NCBI GenBank assembly: GCA_034110465.1
Contig: JAWUZD010000001.1
Span: forward strand, 1-50,141
Direction: 5' to 3'
DNA: 50,141 nt
DNA from: Aurantibacter sp034110465
Lineage (GTDB): Bacteria > Bacteroidota > Bacteroidia > Flavobacteriales > Flavobacteriaceae
In this document: piece by piece, positions 20,274 through 28,574 of the stretch
Layout of the letters: each line of letters opens with the position of its first letter
Numbering within the stretch: the stretch's first letter is position 1
The notes under the pieces: generated by a model
Told to the model about the DNA's origin: nothing
Databases searched by the model: none
The model's input: only the letters and a program-made list of their open reading frames with translations
Translations under genes and position numbers: made by a program

Positions 20274-22676
20274 TTAACTATTTTGAGTTATTTTTCTTCC
20301 AATTAAGTAAGTTGAAATAGTGGTAAAAAACACAATTGAAATAGAACTTAACGGCATTAAAATAGCTGCAACTACAGGTTCTAAATGTCCTGTAATTGCA
20401 AAACAAAGACCTATTAAGTTATAAAACAAAGAAAAAAAGAATGCGTATTTAATAATTTTTACACCTTTTTTAGAAACCTGAAGAAACTCATATATATTAA
20501 TAAACATAGAAGCATCTAAAATCCCATCGCAAGCAGGAGAAAACACATTAATGTTTTCTGATATAGATAAACCAACGTTACTTTGAGCTAATGCTCCAGC
20601 ATCATTTAATCCGTCGCCAATCATTAATACTTTTTTATTCTTATTTTGAAGTGCTTTTACAAATTCTAATTTATCGTTTGGATTTTGATTGAAGACTAAT
20701 TCAACATCAGCTGGCAAAGTTTTAGTTAAATAAGTGGTTTCGCCTGAATTATCTCCTGAAAGAACAATTAACTTATAATCTTTTGATAGTTCATTTAATA
20801 AACGATCAAATCCTTTTCTGTATTCATTTTTAAACGCATAATAACCTTTGTACTTTTCGTTTATAGAAATATGAACTGTTGTTTGAAGCAGACTCGATTC
20901 AGATTTAATATTAGATTTACTTTCTGAAGCTACAAAATCAAATCTTCCAATCTTTATTGTTTCGTTATTCACATTGGCACTTATTCCTTTACCAATATCT
21001 TCCGAATAATTAGTGATATCAAAACTTACTTCGCTTTTAATATGATGAAACAACGCACGACTTAACGGATGGCTTGAAGCTCTTAACACATTTTTTAACT
21101 GATTATTTTCTTCTTCCGAAAACAATTCACCTTTATAAGAAATAGTATGTAATGCGTTTGTGGTTAGCGTTCCTGTTTTATCAAATACAATGGTATCAAC
21201 TCCTGCCAATTGCTCTATAACCTCTGCTTTTTTAAGATATAATTTATTCATTCCTAAAATGCGTAATAAATTACCCAACGTAAATGGTGCCGCCAATGCT
21301 AATGCACAAGGACACGCTACAATTAACACTGCTGTAAATACATTTAAAGATTTTGACATATCTATAAAAAGCCAAATAAGCCCAGAAACAAAAGCTATTA
21401 CTAACAAGGATTTTGTAAATCGCTGACTAATTTTATCCGTAAGTGATTGAAATATGTTTTGTGTAGAAGCGTTAAAAATCTCATTATTCCAAAGCTGGGT
21501 CAAATAACTTTGTTTTACAGATTTGGTTACTAGAATTACAATTGGTGTTCCCGAGTGCTTTCCTCCAGCAAAAATCTCATCTCCAATTATCTTTTCTACT
21601 AATTTAGCTTCACCAGTAACAAAACTATAATCTATAAAAGCACTTCCCTTTTTTAGAATACCATCTACAGGAATCAGCTCTTCATTTCTAATTAAAATAC
21701 AATCATCTGGAACTAAATCGTATACTTTAGTTTGAAATTCGTCTATAAGGTTTTTGGAATCTAATTTAGTAACTGCTATTGGGAAATACGATTTATAATC
21801 GCGTTCAAAAGATAAATAGTTATATGTTTTCTGCTGAAAAAACTTACCTAATAACAAAAAGAAAACTAATCCTGAAAGACTATCAAAAAAACCAGTACCA
21901 AGGTTTAAAACAACTTCCATAACAGACCTTATAAATAATACAGAAACCCCTAAAGCAATTGGAACGTCTATATTTAAGAATTTAGACTGCAAACTTTTAT
22001 AAGCCGATATAAAATAATCCTGGGCAGAATAAAAAACAACAGGTAATGAAAACACTAACATTAGCCATCGAAATATGTGTTTAAATTGGTTTAACCAAAA
22101 TTCGTTCACTTCAAAATATTCTGGAAAAGATAAAAACATAATATTCCCAAAAGCAAACCCAGCTACACCTAACTTATAGGTTAAACTTCTATCTTTAGTT
22201 TTAGCGTCTTTTTTAATATCGTTTAGAGAAATATAGGGTTCGTAACCCAATTTACTTAATAAAACAACTACGTCTTTTAAGCTAATTTCTGTAATTGAAT
22301 AACTAATTCTAACTGTTTTTTTTGGGAAGTCAACCTGAGATGTTAGGATATTTGGATTTAGCTTATTTAAATTCTCTAGAATCCAAATACAAGAACTACA
22401 ATGTATAACAGGTATTAAAAAAGAGACAATTTGTGTATCACCTTCGTTAAAGTTTAAAAGTTCCTTAATTATAATATCGTTATTTAGATAATCGAATTTA
22501 CCATTTATTGCATTTGGCGTAATTCCAGGCGATTGTTCTAGCTCGTAATAATAATCTAAGTTATTATCGTGTAAAATATCATAAACTGTTTTACAGCCGT
22601 TACAACAAAACGCTTTTTCGTTATGTATAACAACGCCATTATTACAAGCATCTCCACAATGGAAACAATCCTCCAT
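20274..22676 (-). CDS. ccoI: Copper-transporting P1B-type ATPase for cbb3 oxidase assembly (CcoI/FixI)
   Basis: An 800-residue copper exporter that supplies Cu to the oxidase. The N-terminal domain is Cys-rich (CFHCGDAC and FCCNGC, Cys 4, 7, 11, 24, 25, 28), as in FixI proteins. It is followed by an HMA domain with HCSSC (Cys93, Cys96), eight membrane helices, the ion-binding ACPCALALA near 455, the phosphorylation site DKTGTLTTN near 498, and GDGLNDAGAL near 690. It lies upstream of ccoS on the same strand with its own FNR box, and divergent from the FNR gene. Confidence 0.95.
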   Translation of the reverse strand: MEDCFHCGDACNNGVVIHNEKAFCCNGCKTVYDILHDNNLDYYYELEQSPGITPNAINGKFDYLNNDIIIKELLNFNEGDTQIVSFLIPVIHCSSCIWILENLNKLNPNILTSQVDFPKKTVRISYSITEISLKDVVVLLSKLGYEPYISLNDIKKDAKTKDRSLTYKLGVAGFAFGNIMFLSFPEYFEVNEFWLNQFKHIFRWLMLVFSLPVVFYSAQDYFISAYKSLQSKFLNIDVPIALGVSVLFIRSVMEVVLNLGTGFFDSLSGLVFFLLLGKFFQQKTYNYLSFERDYKSYFPIAVTKLDSKNLIDEFQTKVYDLVPDDCILIRNEELIPVDGILKKGSAFIDYSFVTGEAKLVEKIIGDEIFAGGKHSGTPIVILVTKSVKQSYLTQLWNNEIFNASTQNIFQSLTDKISQRFTKSLLVIAFVSGLIWLFIDMSKSLNVFTAVLIVACPCALALAAPFTLGNLLRILGMNKLYLKKAEVIEQLAGVDTIVFDKTGTLTTNALHTISYKGELFSEEENNQLKNVLRASSHPLSRALFHHIKSEVSFDITNYSEDIGKGISANVNNETIKIGRFDFVASESKSNIKSESSLLQTTVHISINEKYKGYYAFKNEYRKGFDRLLNELSKDYKLIVLSGDNSGETTYLTKTLPADVELVFNQNPNDKLEFVKALQNKNKKVLMIGDGLNDAGALAQSNVGLSISENINVFSPACDGILDASMFINIYEFLQVSKKGVKIIKYAFFFSLFYNLIGLCFAITGHLEPVVAAILMPLSSISIVFFTTISTYLIGRKITQNS

Positions 22677-22706
22677 AAGCTTAAAATTCCTTAATTATTC
22701 CTACAA

Positions 22707-22749
22707 CAAAGTTCTTTCAAACACAGCTTGTAAATGATGACAAATATCA
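22707..22749 (-). promoter_or_regulatory. FNR-type box and -7-like box of ccoI
   Basis: TGACAAATATCA at 22738-22749 fits TGAY-N4-RTCA. On the minus strand GAACTTTG at 22707-22714 is a 7/8 match to TAnnTTTG, centred 33 bp from the box. The box lies in the intergenic region shared with the divergent FNR gene, 56 bases upstream of that gene's own -7 box centre, so it could also serve autoregulation. Confidence 0.6.
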
Positions 22750-22798
22750 TGAAAATATTAAAAATATAGGAAGACCTTTAACTTTATTAATAAAAACT

Positions 22799-22806
22799 TA
22801 AATTTG
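22799..22806 (+). promoter_or_regulatory. -7 box (TAAATTTG) of the FNR-type regulator gene
   Basis: Perfect TAnnTTTG match, 19 bases before the start codon. The -33 element is weak, which may indicate activator dependence. Confidence 0.55.
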
Positions 22807-22825
22807 CAATCTAAGACGCTATAAA

Positions 22826-23521
22826 ATGGAATCACGTTGTGAAAACTGTATTATTAGACAATTAAACGCTTTAAAAGCTTTAAATAGAAATGACCTAAAA
22901 CGTATTTCTGATACTAAGGTTTCTAAAACCATTAAGAAAGGTGACTTTATTTTTGAAGAAGGCGAAAAGCTAAATGGTGTCTTTTGCGTTAGAGATGGCG
23001 TTTCTAAGCTATCTAAAATGAGTGATAATGGGAAAGATCAAATTGTTAAAATTGCTACTAAAGGTGAAGTTTTAGGTCAACGTTCTGTGATTACAGACGA
23101 ATCTACAAATCTTAGCGCTATTGCCTTAAACGATATGGAGGTTTGCTTTATTCCTAAAGCGGAACTAACTGAATCTGTTAACACTAATCCTGATTTTACA
23201 AAAGAGCTTTTATTACAAATGGCTTCAGAATTAAAAATAGCAGATAACATAATTGTTAATATGGCTCAAAAAAATGTGCGCCAACGTATTGCCGAGTTAC
23301 TTTTATATTTAGAAAACACATTTAGTATTGATAATGAAGGCTATATTGGAATGATTTTTACACGTGAAGACATTGCAGGTATTGTTGGAACAGCAAAAGA
23401 AGCTTGTATAAGAGCTTTATCTAAATTAAAAAAAGACACTTTTATTATTACAGAAGGCAAACGTATTAAATTAGAGAATAAACAAAAACTACAAGCTATT
23501 GTAGATGGATTAATAGATTAA
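22826..23521 (+). CDS. Crp/Fnr-family regulator, FNR-like oxygen sensor candidate
   Basis: A 231-residue transcription factor. An N-terminal Cys pair (MESRCENC, Cys5 and Cys8) precedes a cyclic-nucleotide-binding-type domain (about 25-140) with further cysteines (FCVRDG, VCFIPK). A C-terminal winged HTH follows (about 155-225), with IGMIFTREDIAGIVGTAKEA then CIRALSKLKKD. The N-terminal Cys pair and location among cbb3 genes argue for an FNR-type [4Fe-4S] oxygen sensor, although the cluster ligands are not proven. The recognition helix fits a TGAY-N4-RTCA site, and four such sites are in this window. Confidence 0.9.
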   Translation: MESRCENCIIRQLNALKALNRNDLKRISDTKVSKTIKKGDFIFEEGEKLNGVFCVRDGVSKLSKMSDNGKDQIVKIATKGEVLGQRSVITDESTNLSAIALNDMEVCFIPKAELTESVNTNPDFTKELLLQMASELKIADNIIVNMAQKNVRQRIAELLLYLENTFSIDNEGYIGMIFTREDIAGIVGTAKEACIRALSKLKKDTFIITEGKRIKLENKQKLQAIVDGLID

Positions 23522-23530
23522 TTTTTACGC

Positions 23531-23573
23531 TGACAAAAATCATCTTTATTACTTTTAAATCTTTATAGTTTAG
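23531..23573 (+). promoter_or_regulatory. FNR-type box and -7-like box of HMA-like protein gene
   Basis: TGACAAAAATCA at 23531-23542, 10 bases after the regulator stop codon, and TAGTTTAG at 23566-23573, a 7/8 match to TAnnTTTG. Centres are 33 bp apart. Confidence 0.65.
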
Positions 23574-23590
23574 CCAAAAGCTAATTTATT

Positions 23591-23800
23591 ATGAGAGAAA
23601 CTGTTTTTTTACAAAACTTAAAAAGCAATCGTTTTAGTGCTACTATTTTAAAAAAATCACAATCAATTAAAGGTATTACAAATATTAATTTAGATATTAA
23701 GAATAGTAAACTTACTTTTGATTACGCCACACATAATGCTTACGAAGGCTTACGTGCTTTATTAAATAGTTTGGGGTATACTTTTAATAAGCTCCAATAA
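23591..23800 (+). CDS. HMA-like small protein lacking the CxxC metal site
   Basis: A 69-residue protein with the beta-alpha-beta-beta-alpha-beta pattern of heavy-metal-associated domains: ETVFLQNLKSNRFSATILKK, then IKGITNINLDIKNSKLTFDY, and a final LNSLGYTF. At the place of the metal-binding GMTCxxC it reads NLKSNRFSA, with no cysteine in the whole protein. It cannot bind copper in the usual way. It follows the FNR gene and has its own FNR-type box, so it should be induced together with the copper ATPase. It may be a non-metal-binding partner or regulator of copper delivery; this is inference. Confidence 0.75.
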   Translation: MRETVFLQNLKSNRFSATILKKSQSIKGITNINLDIKNSKLTFDYATHNAYEGLRALLNSLGYTFNKLQ

Positions 23801-23857
23801 TTACTGTAAATCAATATAAAAACGAATATAATTAGGATGATTTTTATATTTACTCAT

Positions 23858-23895
23858 AAAAAAAGGTGATAGTTTTAAAACTATCACCTTTTTTT
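23858..23895. terminator. Bidirectional terminator between HMA-like gene and pdhC
   Basis: AAAAAAAGGTGATAGTTTT and its perfect complement, A run then T run, between convergent genes. Confidence 0.9.
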
Positions 23896-23911
23896 ATGAT
23901 ATTAAATACAA

Positions 23912-25504
23912 CTACGATAAAATCATAGTTACTGGATTCTCTATATAACCTTTTAGTGTTTGTAAAAACTGAGCACCAGTTGCACCATCTACAGTTCTAT
24001 GATCGCAAGCTAAAGACAATTTCATTGTGTTACCAACTACCAATTGACCGTTCTTAACTACTGGTTTTTCGATAATTGCTCCTACAGATAAAATTGCTGA
24101 ATTAGGCTGATTAATAATAGAGGTAAAACTCTCTATACCAAACATTCCTAAGTTAGAAACTGTAAATGTACTTCCATCCATTTCTGCTGGAGTCAATTTC
24201 TTAACTCTTGCTCTACCTGCAAAATCTTTAACAGAAGCACCAATTTGAGGTAAATTCTGTTCGTTTGCAAACTTTACAACCGGAACAACCAGGCCATCTT
24301 CTACAGCAACTGCAACGCCAATATGTACGTGGTTATTTAGTTTCATTTTATCCGAAAACCACTGAGAATTTACTTGAGGATGTTTTTTCAGTGCTAATGC
24401 ACAAGCTTTAACAATCATATCATTATAAGATATTTTTGTATCTGGCATAGAGTTAAATTGGGCTCTAAATGCAATTGCATTTTCCATATCAAACTCAACA
24501 TTTAAATAATAATGAGGCGCAGAAAACTTAGACTCTGCAAGACGCTTAGCGATAACTTTACGCATTTGAGAGTTTGGTTTCTCTTCAAAATCTTCTTGCC
24601 CTTTTGGTACAAATTTACCAACAGAAGTAGAAACCGTTTCAGGTTTGTAGTTTTCTACATCTCGTTTTACTATACGACCATTCTCACCAGAACCCTTTAA
24701 GTCTGAAAGATTTACACCTTTATCTTTAGCCATTTTTTTAGCTAATGGAGACACAAAAATACGTTCTGTGTTTTTTGGCATTAACTCGACTTCTTTATAC
24801 TCTTCTATTTCAACCTCTTGTTTTACAGGCTCATTCTTAACTTCAGGTTTTGAAACTGAATTTTCAACAGTAAAACTAGAAGCAATTCTCGAAACATCTG
24901 TTCCAGCAGGTCCAATAATAGCCAAAAGCGAATCTACTTTTGCAGATTCTCCTTCTTTTAAACCAATATATAATAAAGCTCCAGATTGAAAAGATTCAAA
25001 CTCCATAGTTGCTTTATCTGTTTCAATTTCAGCTAAAATCTCACCTTCTTCAACATTATCTCCAACTTGTTTTAACCAAGTTGCAACTGTTCCTTCTTCC
25101 ATTGTATCACTCAAACGTGGCATTGTAACTACAATAACACCTTCTGGAATGTCAACATTTTCTATTAACTTCTCAACAACACTAGCGTTTAGAGACTCTT
25201 CTTTAGAAACTTCTTCATTTTTATCTTTAGAACTACTTTCTTTTAATAAGTCTGAAATATCTTCACCTTCATCTCCAATAATAGCTAATAACTGATCTAC
25301 TTTTGTTGTTTCACCTTCCTGAATACCAATATGTAATAAGACACCTTCGTTAAAAGATTCGAACTCCATTGTAGCTTTGTCGGTTTCAATTTCAGCTAAA
25401 ATATCACCTTCCTCAATTTTATCTCCAACATTTTTTAACCAAGCAGCAACCGTACCCTCTTCCATCGTGTCGCTTAACCTTGGCATATTTATTACTATAG
25501 CCAT
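23912..25504 (-). CDS. pdhC: Pyruvate dehydrogenase E2, dihydrolipoamide acetyltransferase
   Basis: A 530-residue core subunit of the pyruvate dehydrogenase complex that transfers the acetyl group to CoA. It has two N-terminal lipoyl domains (about 1-78 and 124-202), each with EIETDKATMEFESF carrying the lipoylated Lys, then an E3-binding domain (about 243-280, FVSPLAKKMAKDKGVNLSDL) and an acyltransferase domain (about 305-530) with the catalytic HRTVDGATGAQFL. The two lipoyl domains are near-repeats. It follows pdhA by 3 bases. E1-beta is not in this window. Confidence 0.96.
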   Translation of the reverse strand: MAIVINMPRLSDTMEEGTVAAWLKNVGDKIEEGDILAEIETDKATMEFESFNEGVLLHIGIQEGETTKVDQLLAIIGDEGEDISDLLKESSSKDKNEEVSKEESLNASVVEKLIENVDIPEGVIVVTMPRLSDTMEEGTVATWLKQVGDNVEEGEILAEIETDKATMEFESFQSGALLYIGLKEGESAKVDSLLAIIGPAGTDVSRIASSFTVENSVSKPEVKNEPVKQEVEIEEYKEVELMPKNTERIFVSPLAKKMAKDKGVNLSDLKGSGENGRIVKRDVENYKPETVSTSVGKFVPKGQEDFEEKPNSQMRKVIAKRLAESKFSAPHYYLNVEFDMENAIAFRAQFNSMPDTKISYNDMIVKACALALKKHPQVNSQWFSDKMKLNNHVHIGVAVAVEDGLVVPVVKFANEQNLPQIGASVKDFAGRARVKKLTPAEMDGSTFTVSNLGMFGIESFTSIINQPNSAILSVGAIIEKPVVKNGQLVVGNTMKLSLACDHRTVDGATGAQFLQTLKGYIENPVTMILS

Positions 25505-25507
25505 AAC

Positions 25508-26506
25508 TTATATTTTGTGATCTATAAATGGATAATCTTCTTGCTCGTATACAGCATCATACATTACACTCTTATCTGGATAAGGCGATTCTTCAGCAAA
25601 TTTCTCGCATTCTAAAACTAAGTCTTTAACACGCTTTTCTATTACTTTAATTTCGTCTTCAGTTAAATATTTCTTATCCAAAATAACATCCTTAACTTGC
25701 TTTATAGGATCTAATTTTTTGTATTCTGCAACTTCGTCTTTTGTTCTATAATGCTGCGCATCAGACATAGAGTGACCCCTAAATCTATATGTTTTAATTT
25801 CTAAAAATGTTGGTCCATCACCTTTTCTGGCTCTAGCAAGTGCTTCGTCGAAAGCTTCAGCTACTTTAATAGGATTCATTCCGTCTACTGGTCCACAAGG
25901 CATTTCGTATCCTAAACCTAATTTCCAAATTTCTGTGTGGTTAGCGGTACGTTCTACAGAAGTACCCATAGCATATCCATTGTTCTCACAAACAAATACA
26001 ACTGGTAATTTCCATAACATTGCTAAATTAAATGTTTCATGAAGAGATCCTTGTCTTGCAGCTCCATCACCAAAACAACAAATAGTAACACCATCTACAT
26101 TATGATACTTATCTCCAAATGCTATTCCTGCTCCTAAAGGAATTTGTCCTCCAACAATTCCATGACCACCATAAAAACGATGCTCTTTAGAAAAAATATG
26201 CATAGAACCACCTAATCCTTGAGAGGTTCCAGTAGCTTTACCATATAATTCTGCCATTACACGTCTAGGATCTACGCCCATACCAATTGGTTGCACGTGA
26301 TTTCTATATGCTGTAATCATTTTATCTTTGGTCAAATCCATTGCATGTAAAGCTCCTGCTAAAACTGCTTCTTGACCGTTATATAAGTGTAAAAAACCTC
26401 TAACTTTTTGTTGAATGTATACTGCAGCTAATTTGTCTTCAAATTTTCTCCAGAAGTACATATCTTCATACCATTTAATGTATGTTTCTTTAGTTACTTT
26501 TTGCAT
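25508..26506 (-). CDS. pdhA: Pyruvate dehydrogenase E1 component, alpha subunit
   Basis: A 332-residue thiamine diphosphate enzyme subunit that decarboxylates pyruvate and acetylates the E2 lipoyl group, as a heterotetramer with E1-beta. The ThDP motif is present (GDGAARQGSLHE ... NNGYAMGT), together with the phosphorylation-loop-like RFRGHSMSDAQHYR. Normal length. First gene of the pdhA-pdhC pair. Confidence 0.95.
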   Translation of the reverse strand: MQKVTKETYIKWYEDMYFWRKFEDKLAAVYIQQKVRGFLHLYNGQEAVLAGALHAMDLTKDKMITAYRNHVQPIGMGVDPRRVMAELYGKATGTSQGLGGSMHIFSKEHRFYGGHGIVGGQIPLGAGIAFGDKYHNVDGVTICCFGDGAARQGSLHETFNLAMLWKLPVVFVCENNGYAMGTSVERTANHTEIWKLGLGYEMPCGPVDGMNPIKVAEAFDEALARARKGDGPTFLEIKTYRFRGHSMSDAQHYRTKDEVAEYKKLDPIKQVKDVILDKKYLTEDEIKVIEKRVKDLVLECEKFAEESPYPDKSVMYDAVYEQEDYPFIDHKI

Positions 26507-26535
26507 TAGTATTTGTGTTTATATTATAGAGATTA

Positions 26536-26543
26536 CAAAAGTA
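26536..26543 (-). promoter_or_regulatory. -7 box of pdhA
   Basis: TACTTTTG on the minus strand fits TAnnTTTG, 29 bases before the start codon. The -33 element is not clear. The 200 bases up to cdd are otherwise very AT-rich, with no gene. Confidence 0.5.
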
Positions 26544-26708
26544 AGACTTTAGTTAGTAATGAAAAAACTATATATGCAATGCTTTATCAAAAAAACTACG
26601 TTATTTTAAAATAAAACTCTTTATTTATATGAGTTTATTAGGTTGTATCTTTCTATATTAAAATATTATTTTTTTTATTTTTTTTTATAACAAAAAAAAC
26701 TTAGCTAA

Positions 26709-27191
26709 TTATAGAACGTTTTTATTGAAGCTTAACGGCAACAAATTAGATAAAGATTTAGAATACATTACGGAACCTTCTTCGCCTTTAAAATATATTT
26801 CTATTGGCTTTTCTTGCTTAAACTCATATTCAGAAATAGCTTGTCTACATGCTCCACAAGGTGGAATTGGTGTATTTGTAATTTGTTTAGTTGAACCCGC
26901 AATTATTGCCATTTTTAATATACTAGCCTTTGGGTATTTAGCACCTGCAAAATAAATTGCTGTTCTTTCTGCACATAATCCTGATGGGTAACTAGCATTT
27001 TCTTGATTACTTCCTGAAACAATTTCTCCATTATCTAATAATAACGCACAACCTACTAGAAATTTTGAATAAGGCGCATATGCATTATTCCTAACAACAA
27101 TGGCTTGCTTATATAACTCTTGAACATCTTGAGGTAATTCCTTTAAATTCTCAAATTCATTAAAATTCGCCTCTACTTTAAATGACTTCAT
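26709..27191 (-). CDS. cdd: Cytidine deaminase
   Basis: A 160-residue cytosolic zinc enzyme deaminating cytidine and deoxycytidine to uridine products in pyrimidine salvage. The catalytic and zinc motifs are CAERTA (Cys73, Glu75) and PPCGACRQ (Cys112, Cys115). The N-terminal AYAPYSKFLVGCALLL is typical. Length is close to the homotetrameric type. It has its own spacing from porV, with a terminator in between. Confidence 0.94.
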   Translation of the reverse strand: MKSFKVEANFNEFENLKELPQDVQELYKQAIVVRNNAYAPYSKFLVGCALLLDNGEIVSGSNQENASYPSGLCAERTAIYFAGAKYPKASILKMAIIAGSTKQITNTPIPPCGACRQAISEYEFKQEKPIEIYFKGEEGSVMYSKSLSNLLPLSFNKNVL

Positions 27192-27207
27192 AATCTATTT
27201 ATTATTG

Positions 27208-27243
27208 CAAAAAAAAGCTATTGACAAGGCAATAGCTTTTTTA
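27208..27243 (-). terminator. Terminator after porV
   Basis: AAAAGCTATTG and CAATAGCTTTT arms around a 4-5 base loop with flanking A and T runs, between the porV stop and the cdd start. Confidence 0.85.
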
Positions 27244-27260
27244 AATGTATACATTTTATT

Positions 27261-28541
27261 TTAATTCTCTGAATATTCTCCTGCTCCAATATTAAAGGTT
27301 AAAGAGAATCTTAATGTGTTTTCTAATGGGCTTTGTACTTTTGCAGATGAAAATAAATATGACAAATCTATATTCATAACATTATATTTAAATCCTGCAC
27401 CAAGTGCAAAAAACTTACGTGCTCCTTTAGTTTCATGCTCGTTGAAATAACCTAAACGAAACATAAAAGAATCTTGGTAAGAATATTCTGCTCCTAATGC
27501 GTAGGTAAATTCATTTAATTCTTCACTAAATCCTCCTGGAGCATCTCCAAAAGATTGAAATATCCCAGACATAAAATTCACATCATTATCTTGACCTGAA
27601 ATAATATAGTTATTGTCATTTTCGATCTCGACATCACCTTCTGATGGGTTAAACTCATCAACTGGATTACTTGGATCTACTCCATCACCCATTTCTTCCC
27701 AAACCTGCTTATTACCTCTAACAGGTGGTGTTGGTACTAATAATTTTGAAAACTCGGCCGTTATTCCTAATTTATTATATTGATCAAATATAAAATCGAA
27801 TCCTCCACCTAATCTTAAGTTGGTTGGTTGAAAGTTTTCTTGTCCTCCTTGATCATATTTAAACTTAGGTCCTAAATTTTGTATGGCAAAACCACCTCTC
27901 CAACGACCATTGAAATCTGCTAAAGCCTTTTCTTCACCTTGATAATAACCTGTTATATCTACACCAAATGTACTTGCTGCTTCTGCATCATTATTACCAA
28001 AGTCTAATTTTAAATCTGATCGCAAATATCTCATTGCTACTCCCATAGCAAATTTCTCACTTAATCTTAACGAGTAAGAAACATCAAAAGTTAACTCATT
28101 AGGTCTTTGAACAATAGGTAAAACATTTGCCTGCTGGGCTTGTGCTTCTGTTATAAACTCTATATCCCCTAAAGAGAAATATTTAAAACTAACACCAAGT
28201 GCGCTACCTTCATTTAGACGATTAAAATAAGTTATATTTCCCAAAAATATATCATTTACCAACTGACTTAAATATGGTGTATAACTCATTGCAAAACCAG
28301 ATTTAACGGTAGAGAAAGCGTACTTAGAAGCATTCCACTGCTGAGAAAATGCATCTGAAGATGTTGCAACTCCCATATCTCCCATACCGGCAGCTCTAGC
28401 ATCTGGTGCTATAAGTAAAAAAGGTACTCCTGTTGTTATAACTCTTGAGTCATTAAATGGCGTTATTTCTGTAACAATATTTTGAGCAGATAATTTACCT
28501 ACAAAAATTGATAGTAATACTATTAAATATTTAATCTTCAT
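27261..28541 (-). CDS. porV: Type IX secretion outer-membrane shuttle protein PorV
   Basis: A 426-residue outer-membrane beta-barrel protein (LptO/PorV family) that carries cargo from the SprA translocon to the attachment complex with PorU. The signal peptide is MKIKYLIVLLSIFVGKLSAQ. Early in the mature part is FLLIAPDARAAGMGDMGVAT, a FadL-like hallmark of PorV, and the C-terminal barrel ends in NTLRFSLTFNIGAGEYSEN. It lies 33 bases after porU on the same strand, so the sortase and its carrier are co-expressed. The EndoI-type nuclease in this window is a likely client. Confidence 0.95.
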   Translation of the reverse strand: MKIKYLIVLLSIFVGKLSAQNIVTEITPFNDSRVITTGVPFLLIAPDARAAGMGDMGVATSSDAFSQQWNASKYAFSTVKSGFAMSYTPYLSQLVNDIFLGNITYFNRLNEGSALGVSFKYFSLGDIEFITEAQAQQANVLPIVQRPNELTFDVSYSLRLSEKFAMGVAMRYLRSDLKLDFGNNDAEAASTFGVDITGYYQGEEKALADFNGRWRGGFAIQNLGPKFKYDQGGQENFQPTNLRLGGGFDFIFDQYNKLGITAEFSKLLVPTPPVRGNKQVWEEMGDGVDPSNPVDEFNPSEGDVEIENDNNYIISGQDNDVNFMSGIFQSFGDAPGGFSEELNEFTYALGAEYSYQDSFMFRLGYFNEHETKGARKFFALGAGFKYNVMNIDLSYLFSSAKVQSPLENTLRFSLTFNIGAGEYSEN

Positions 28542-28574
28542 TTTTCTTATTTATTTAGCAAATATAATTCTTTA

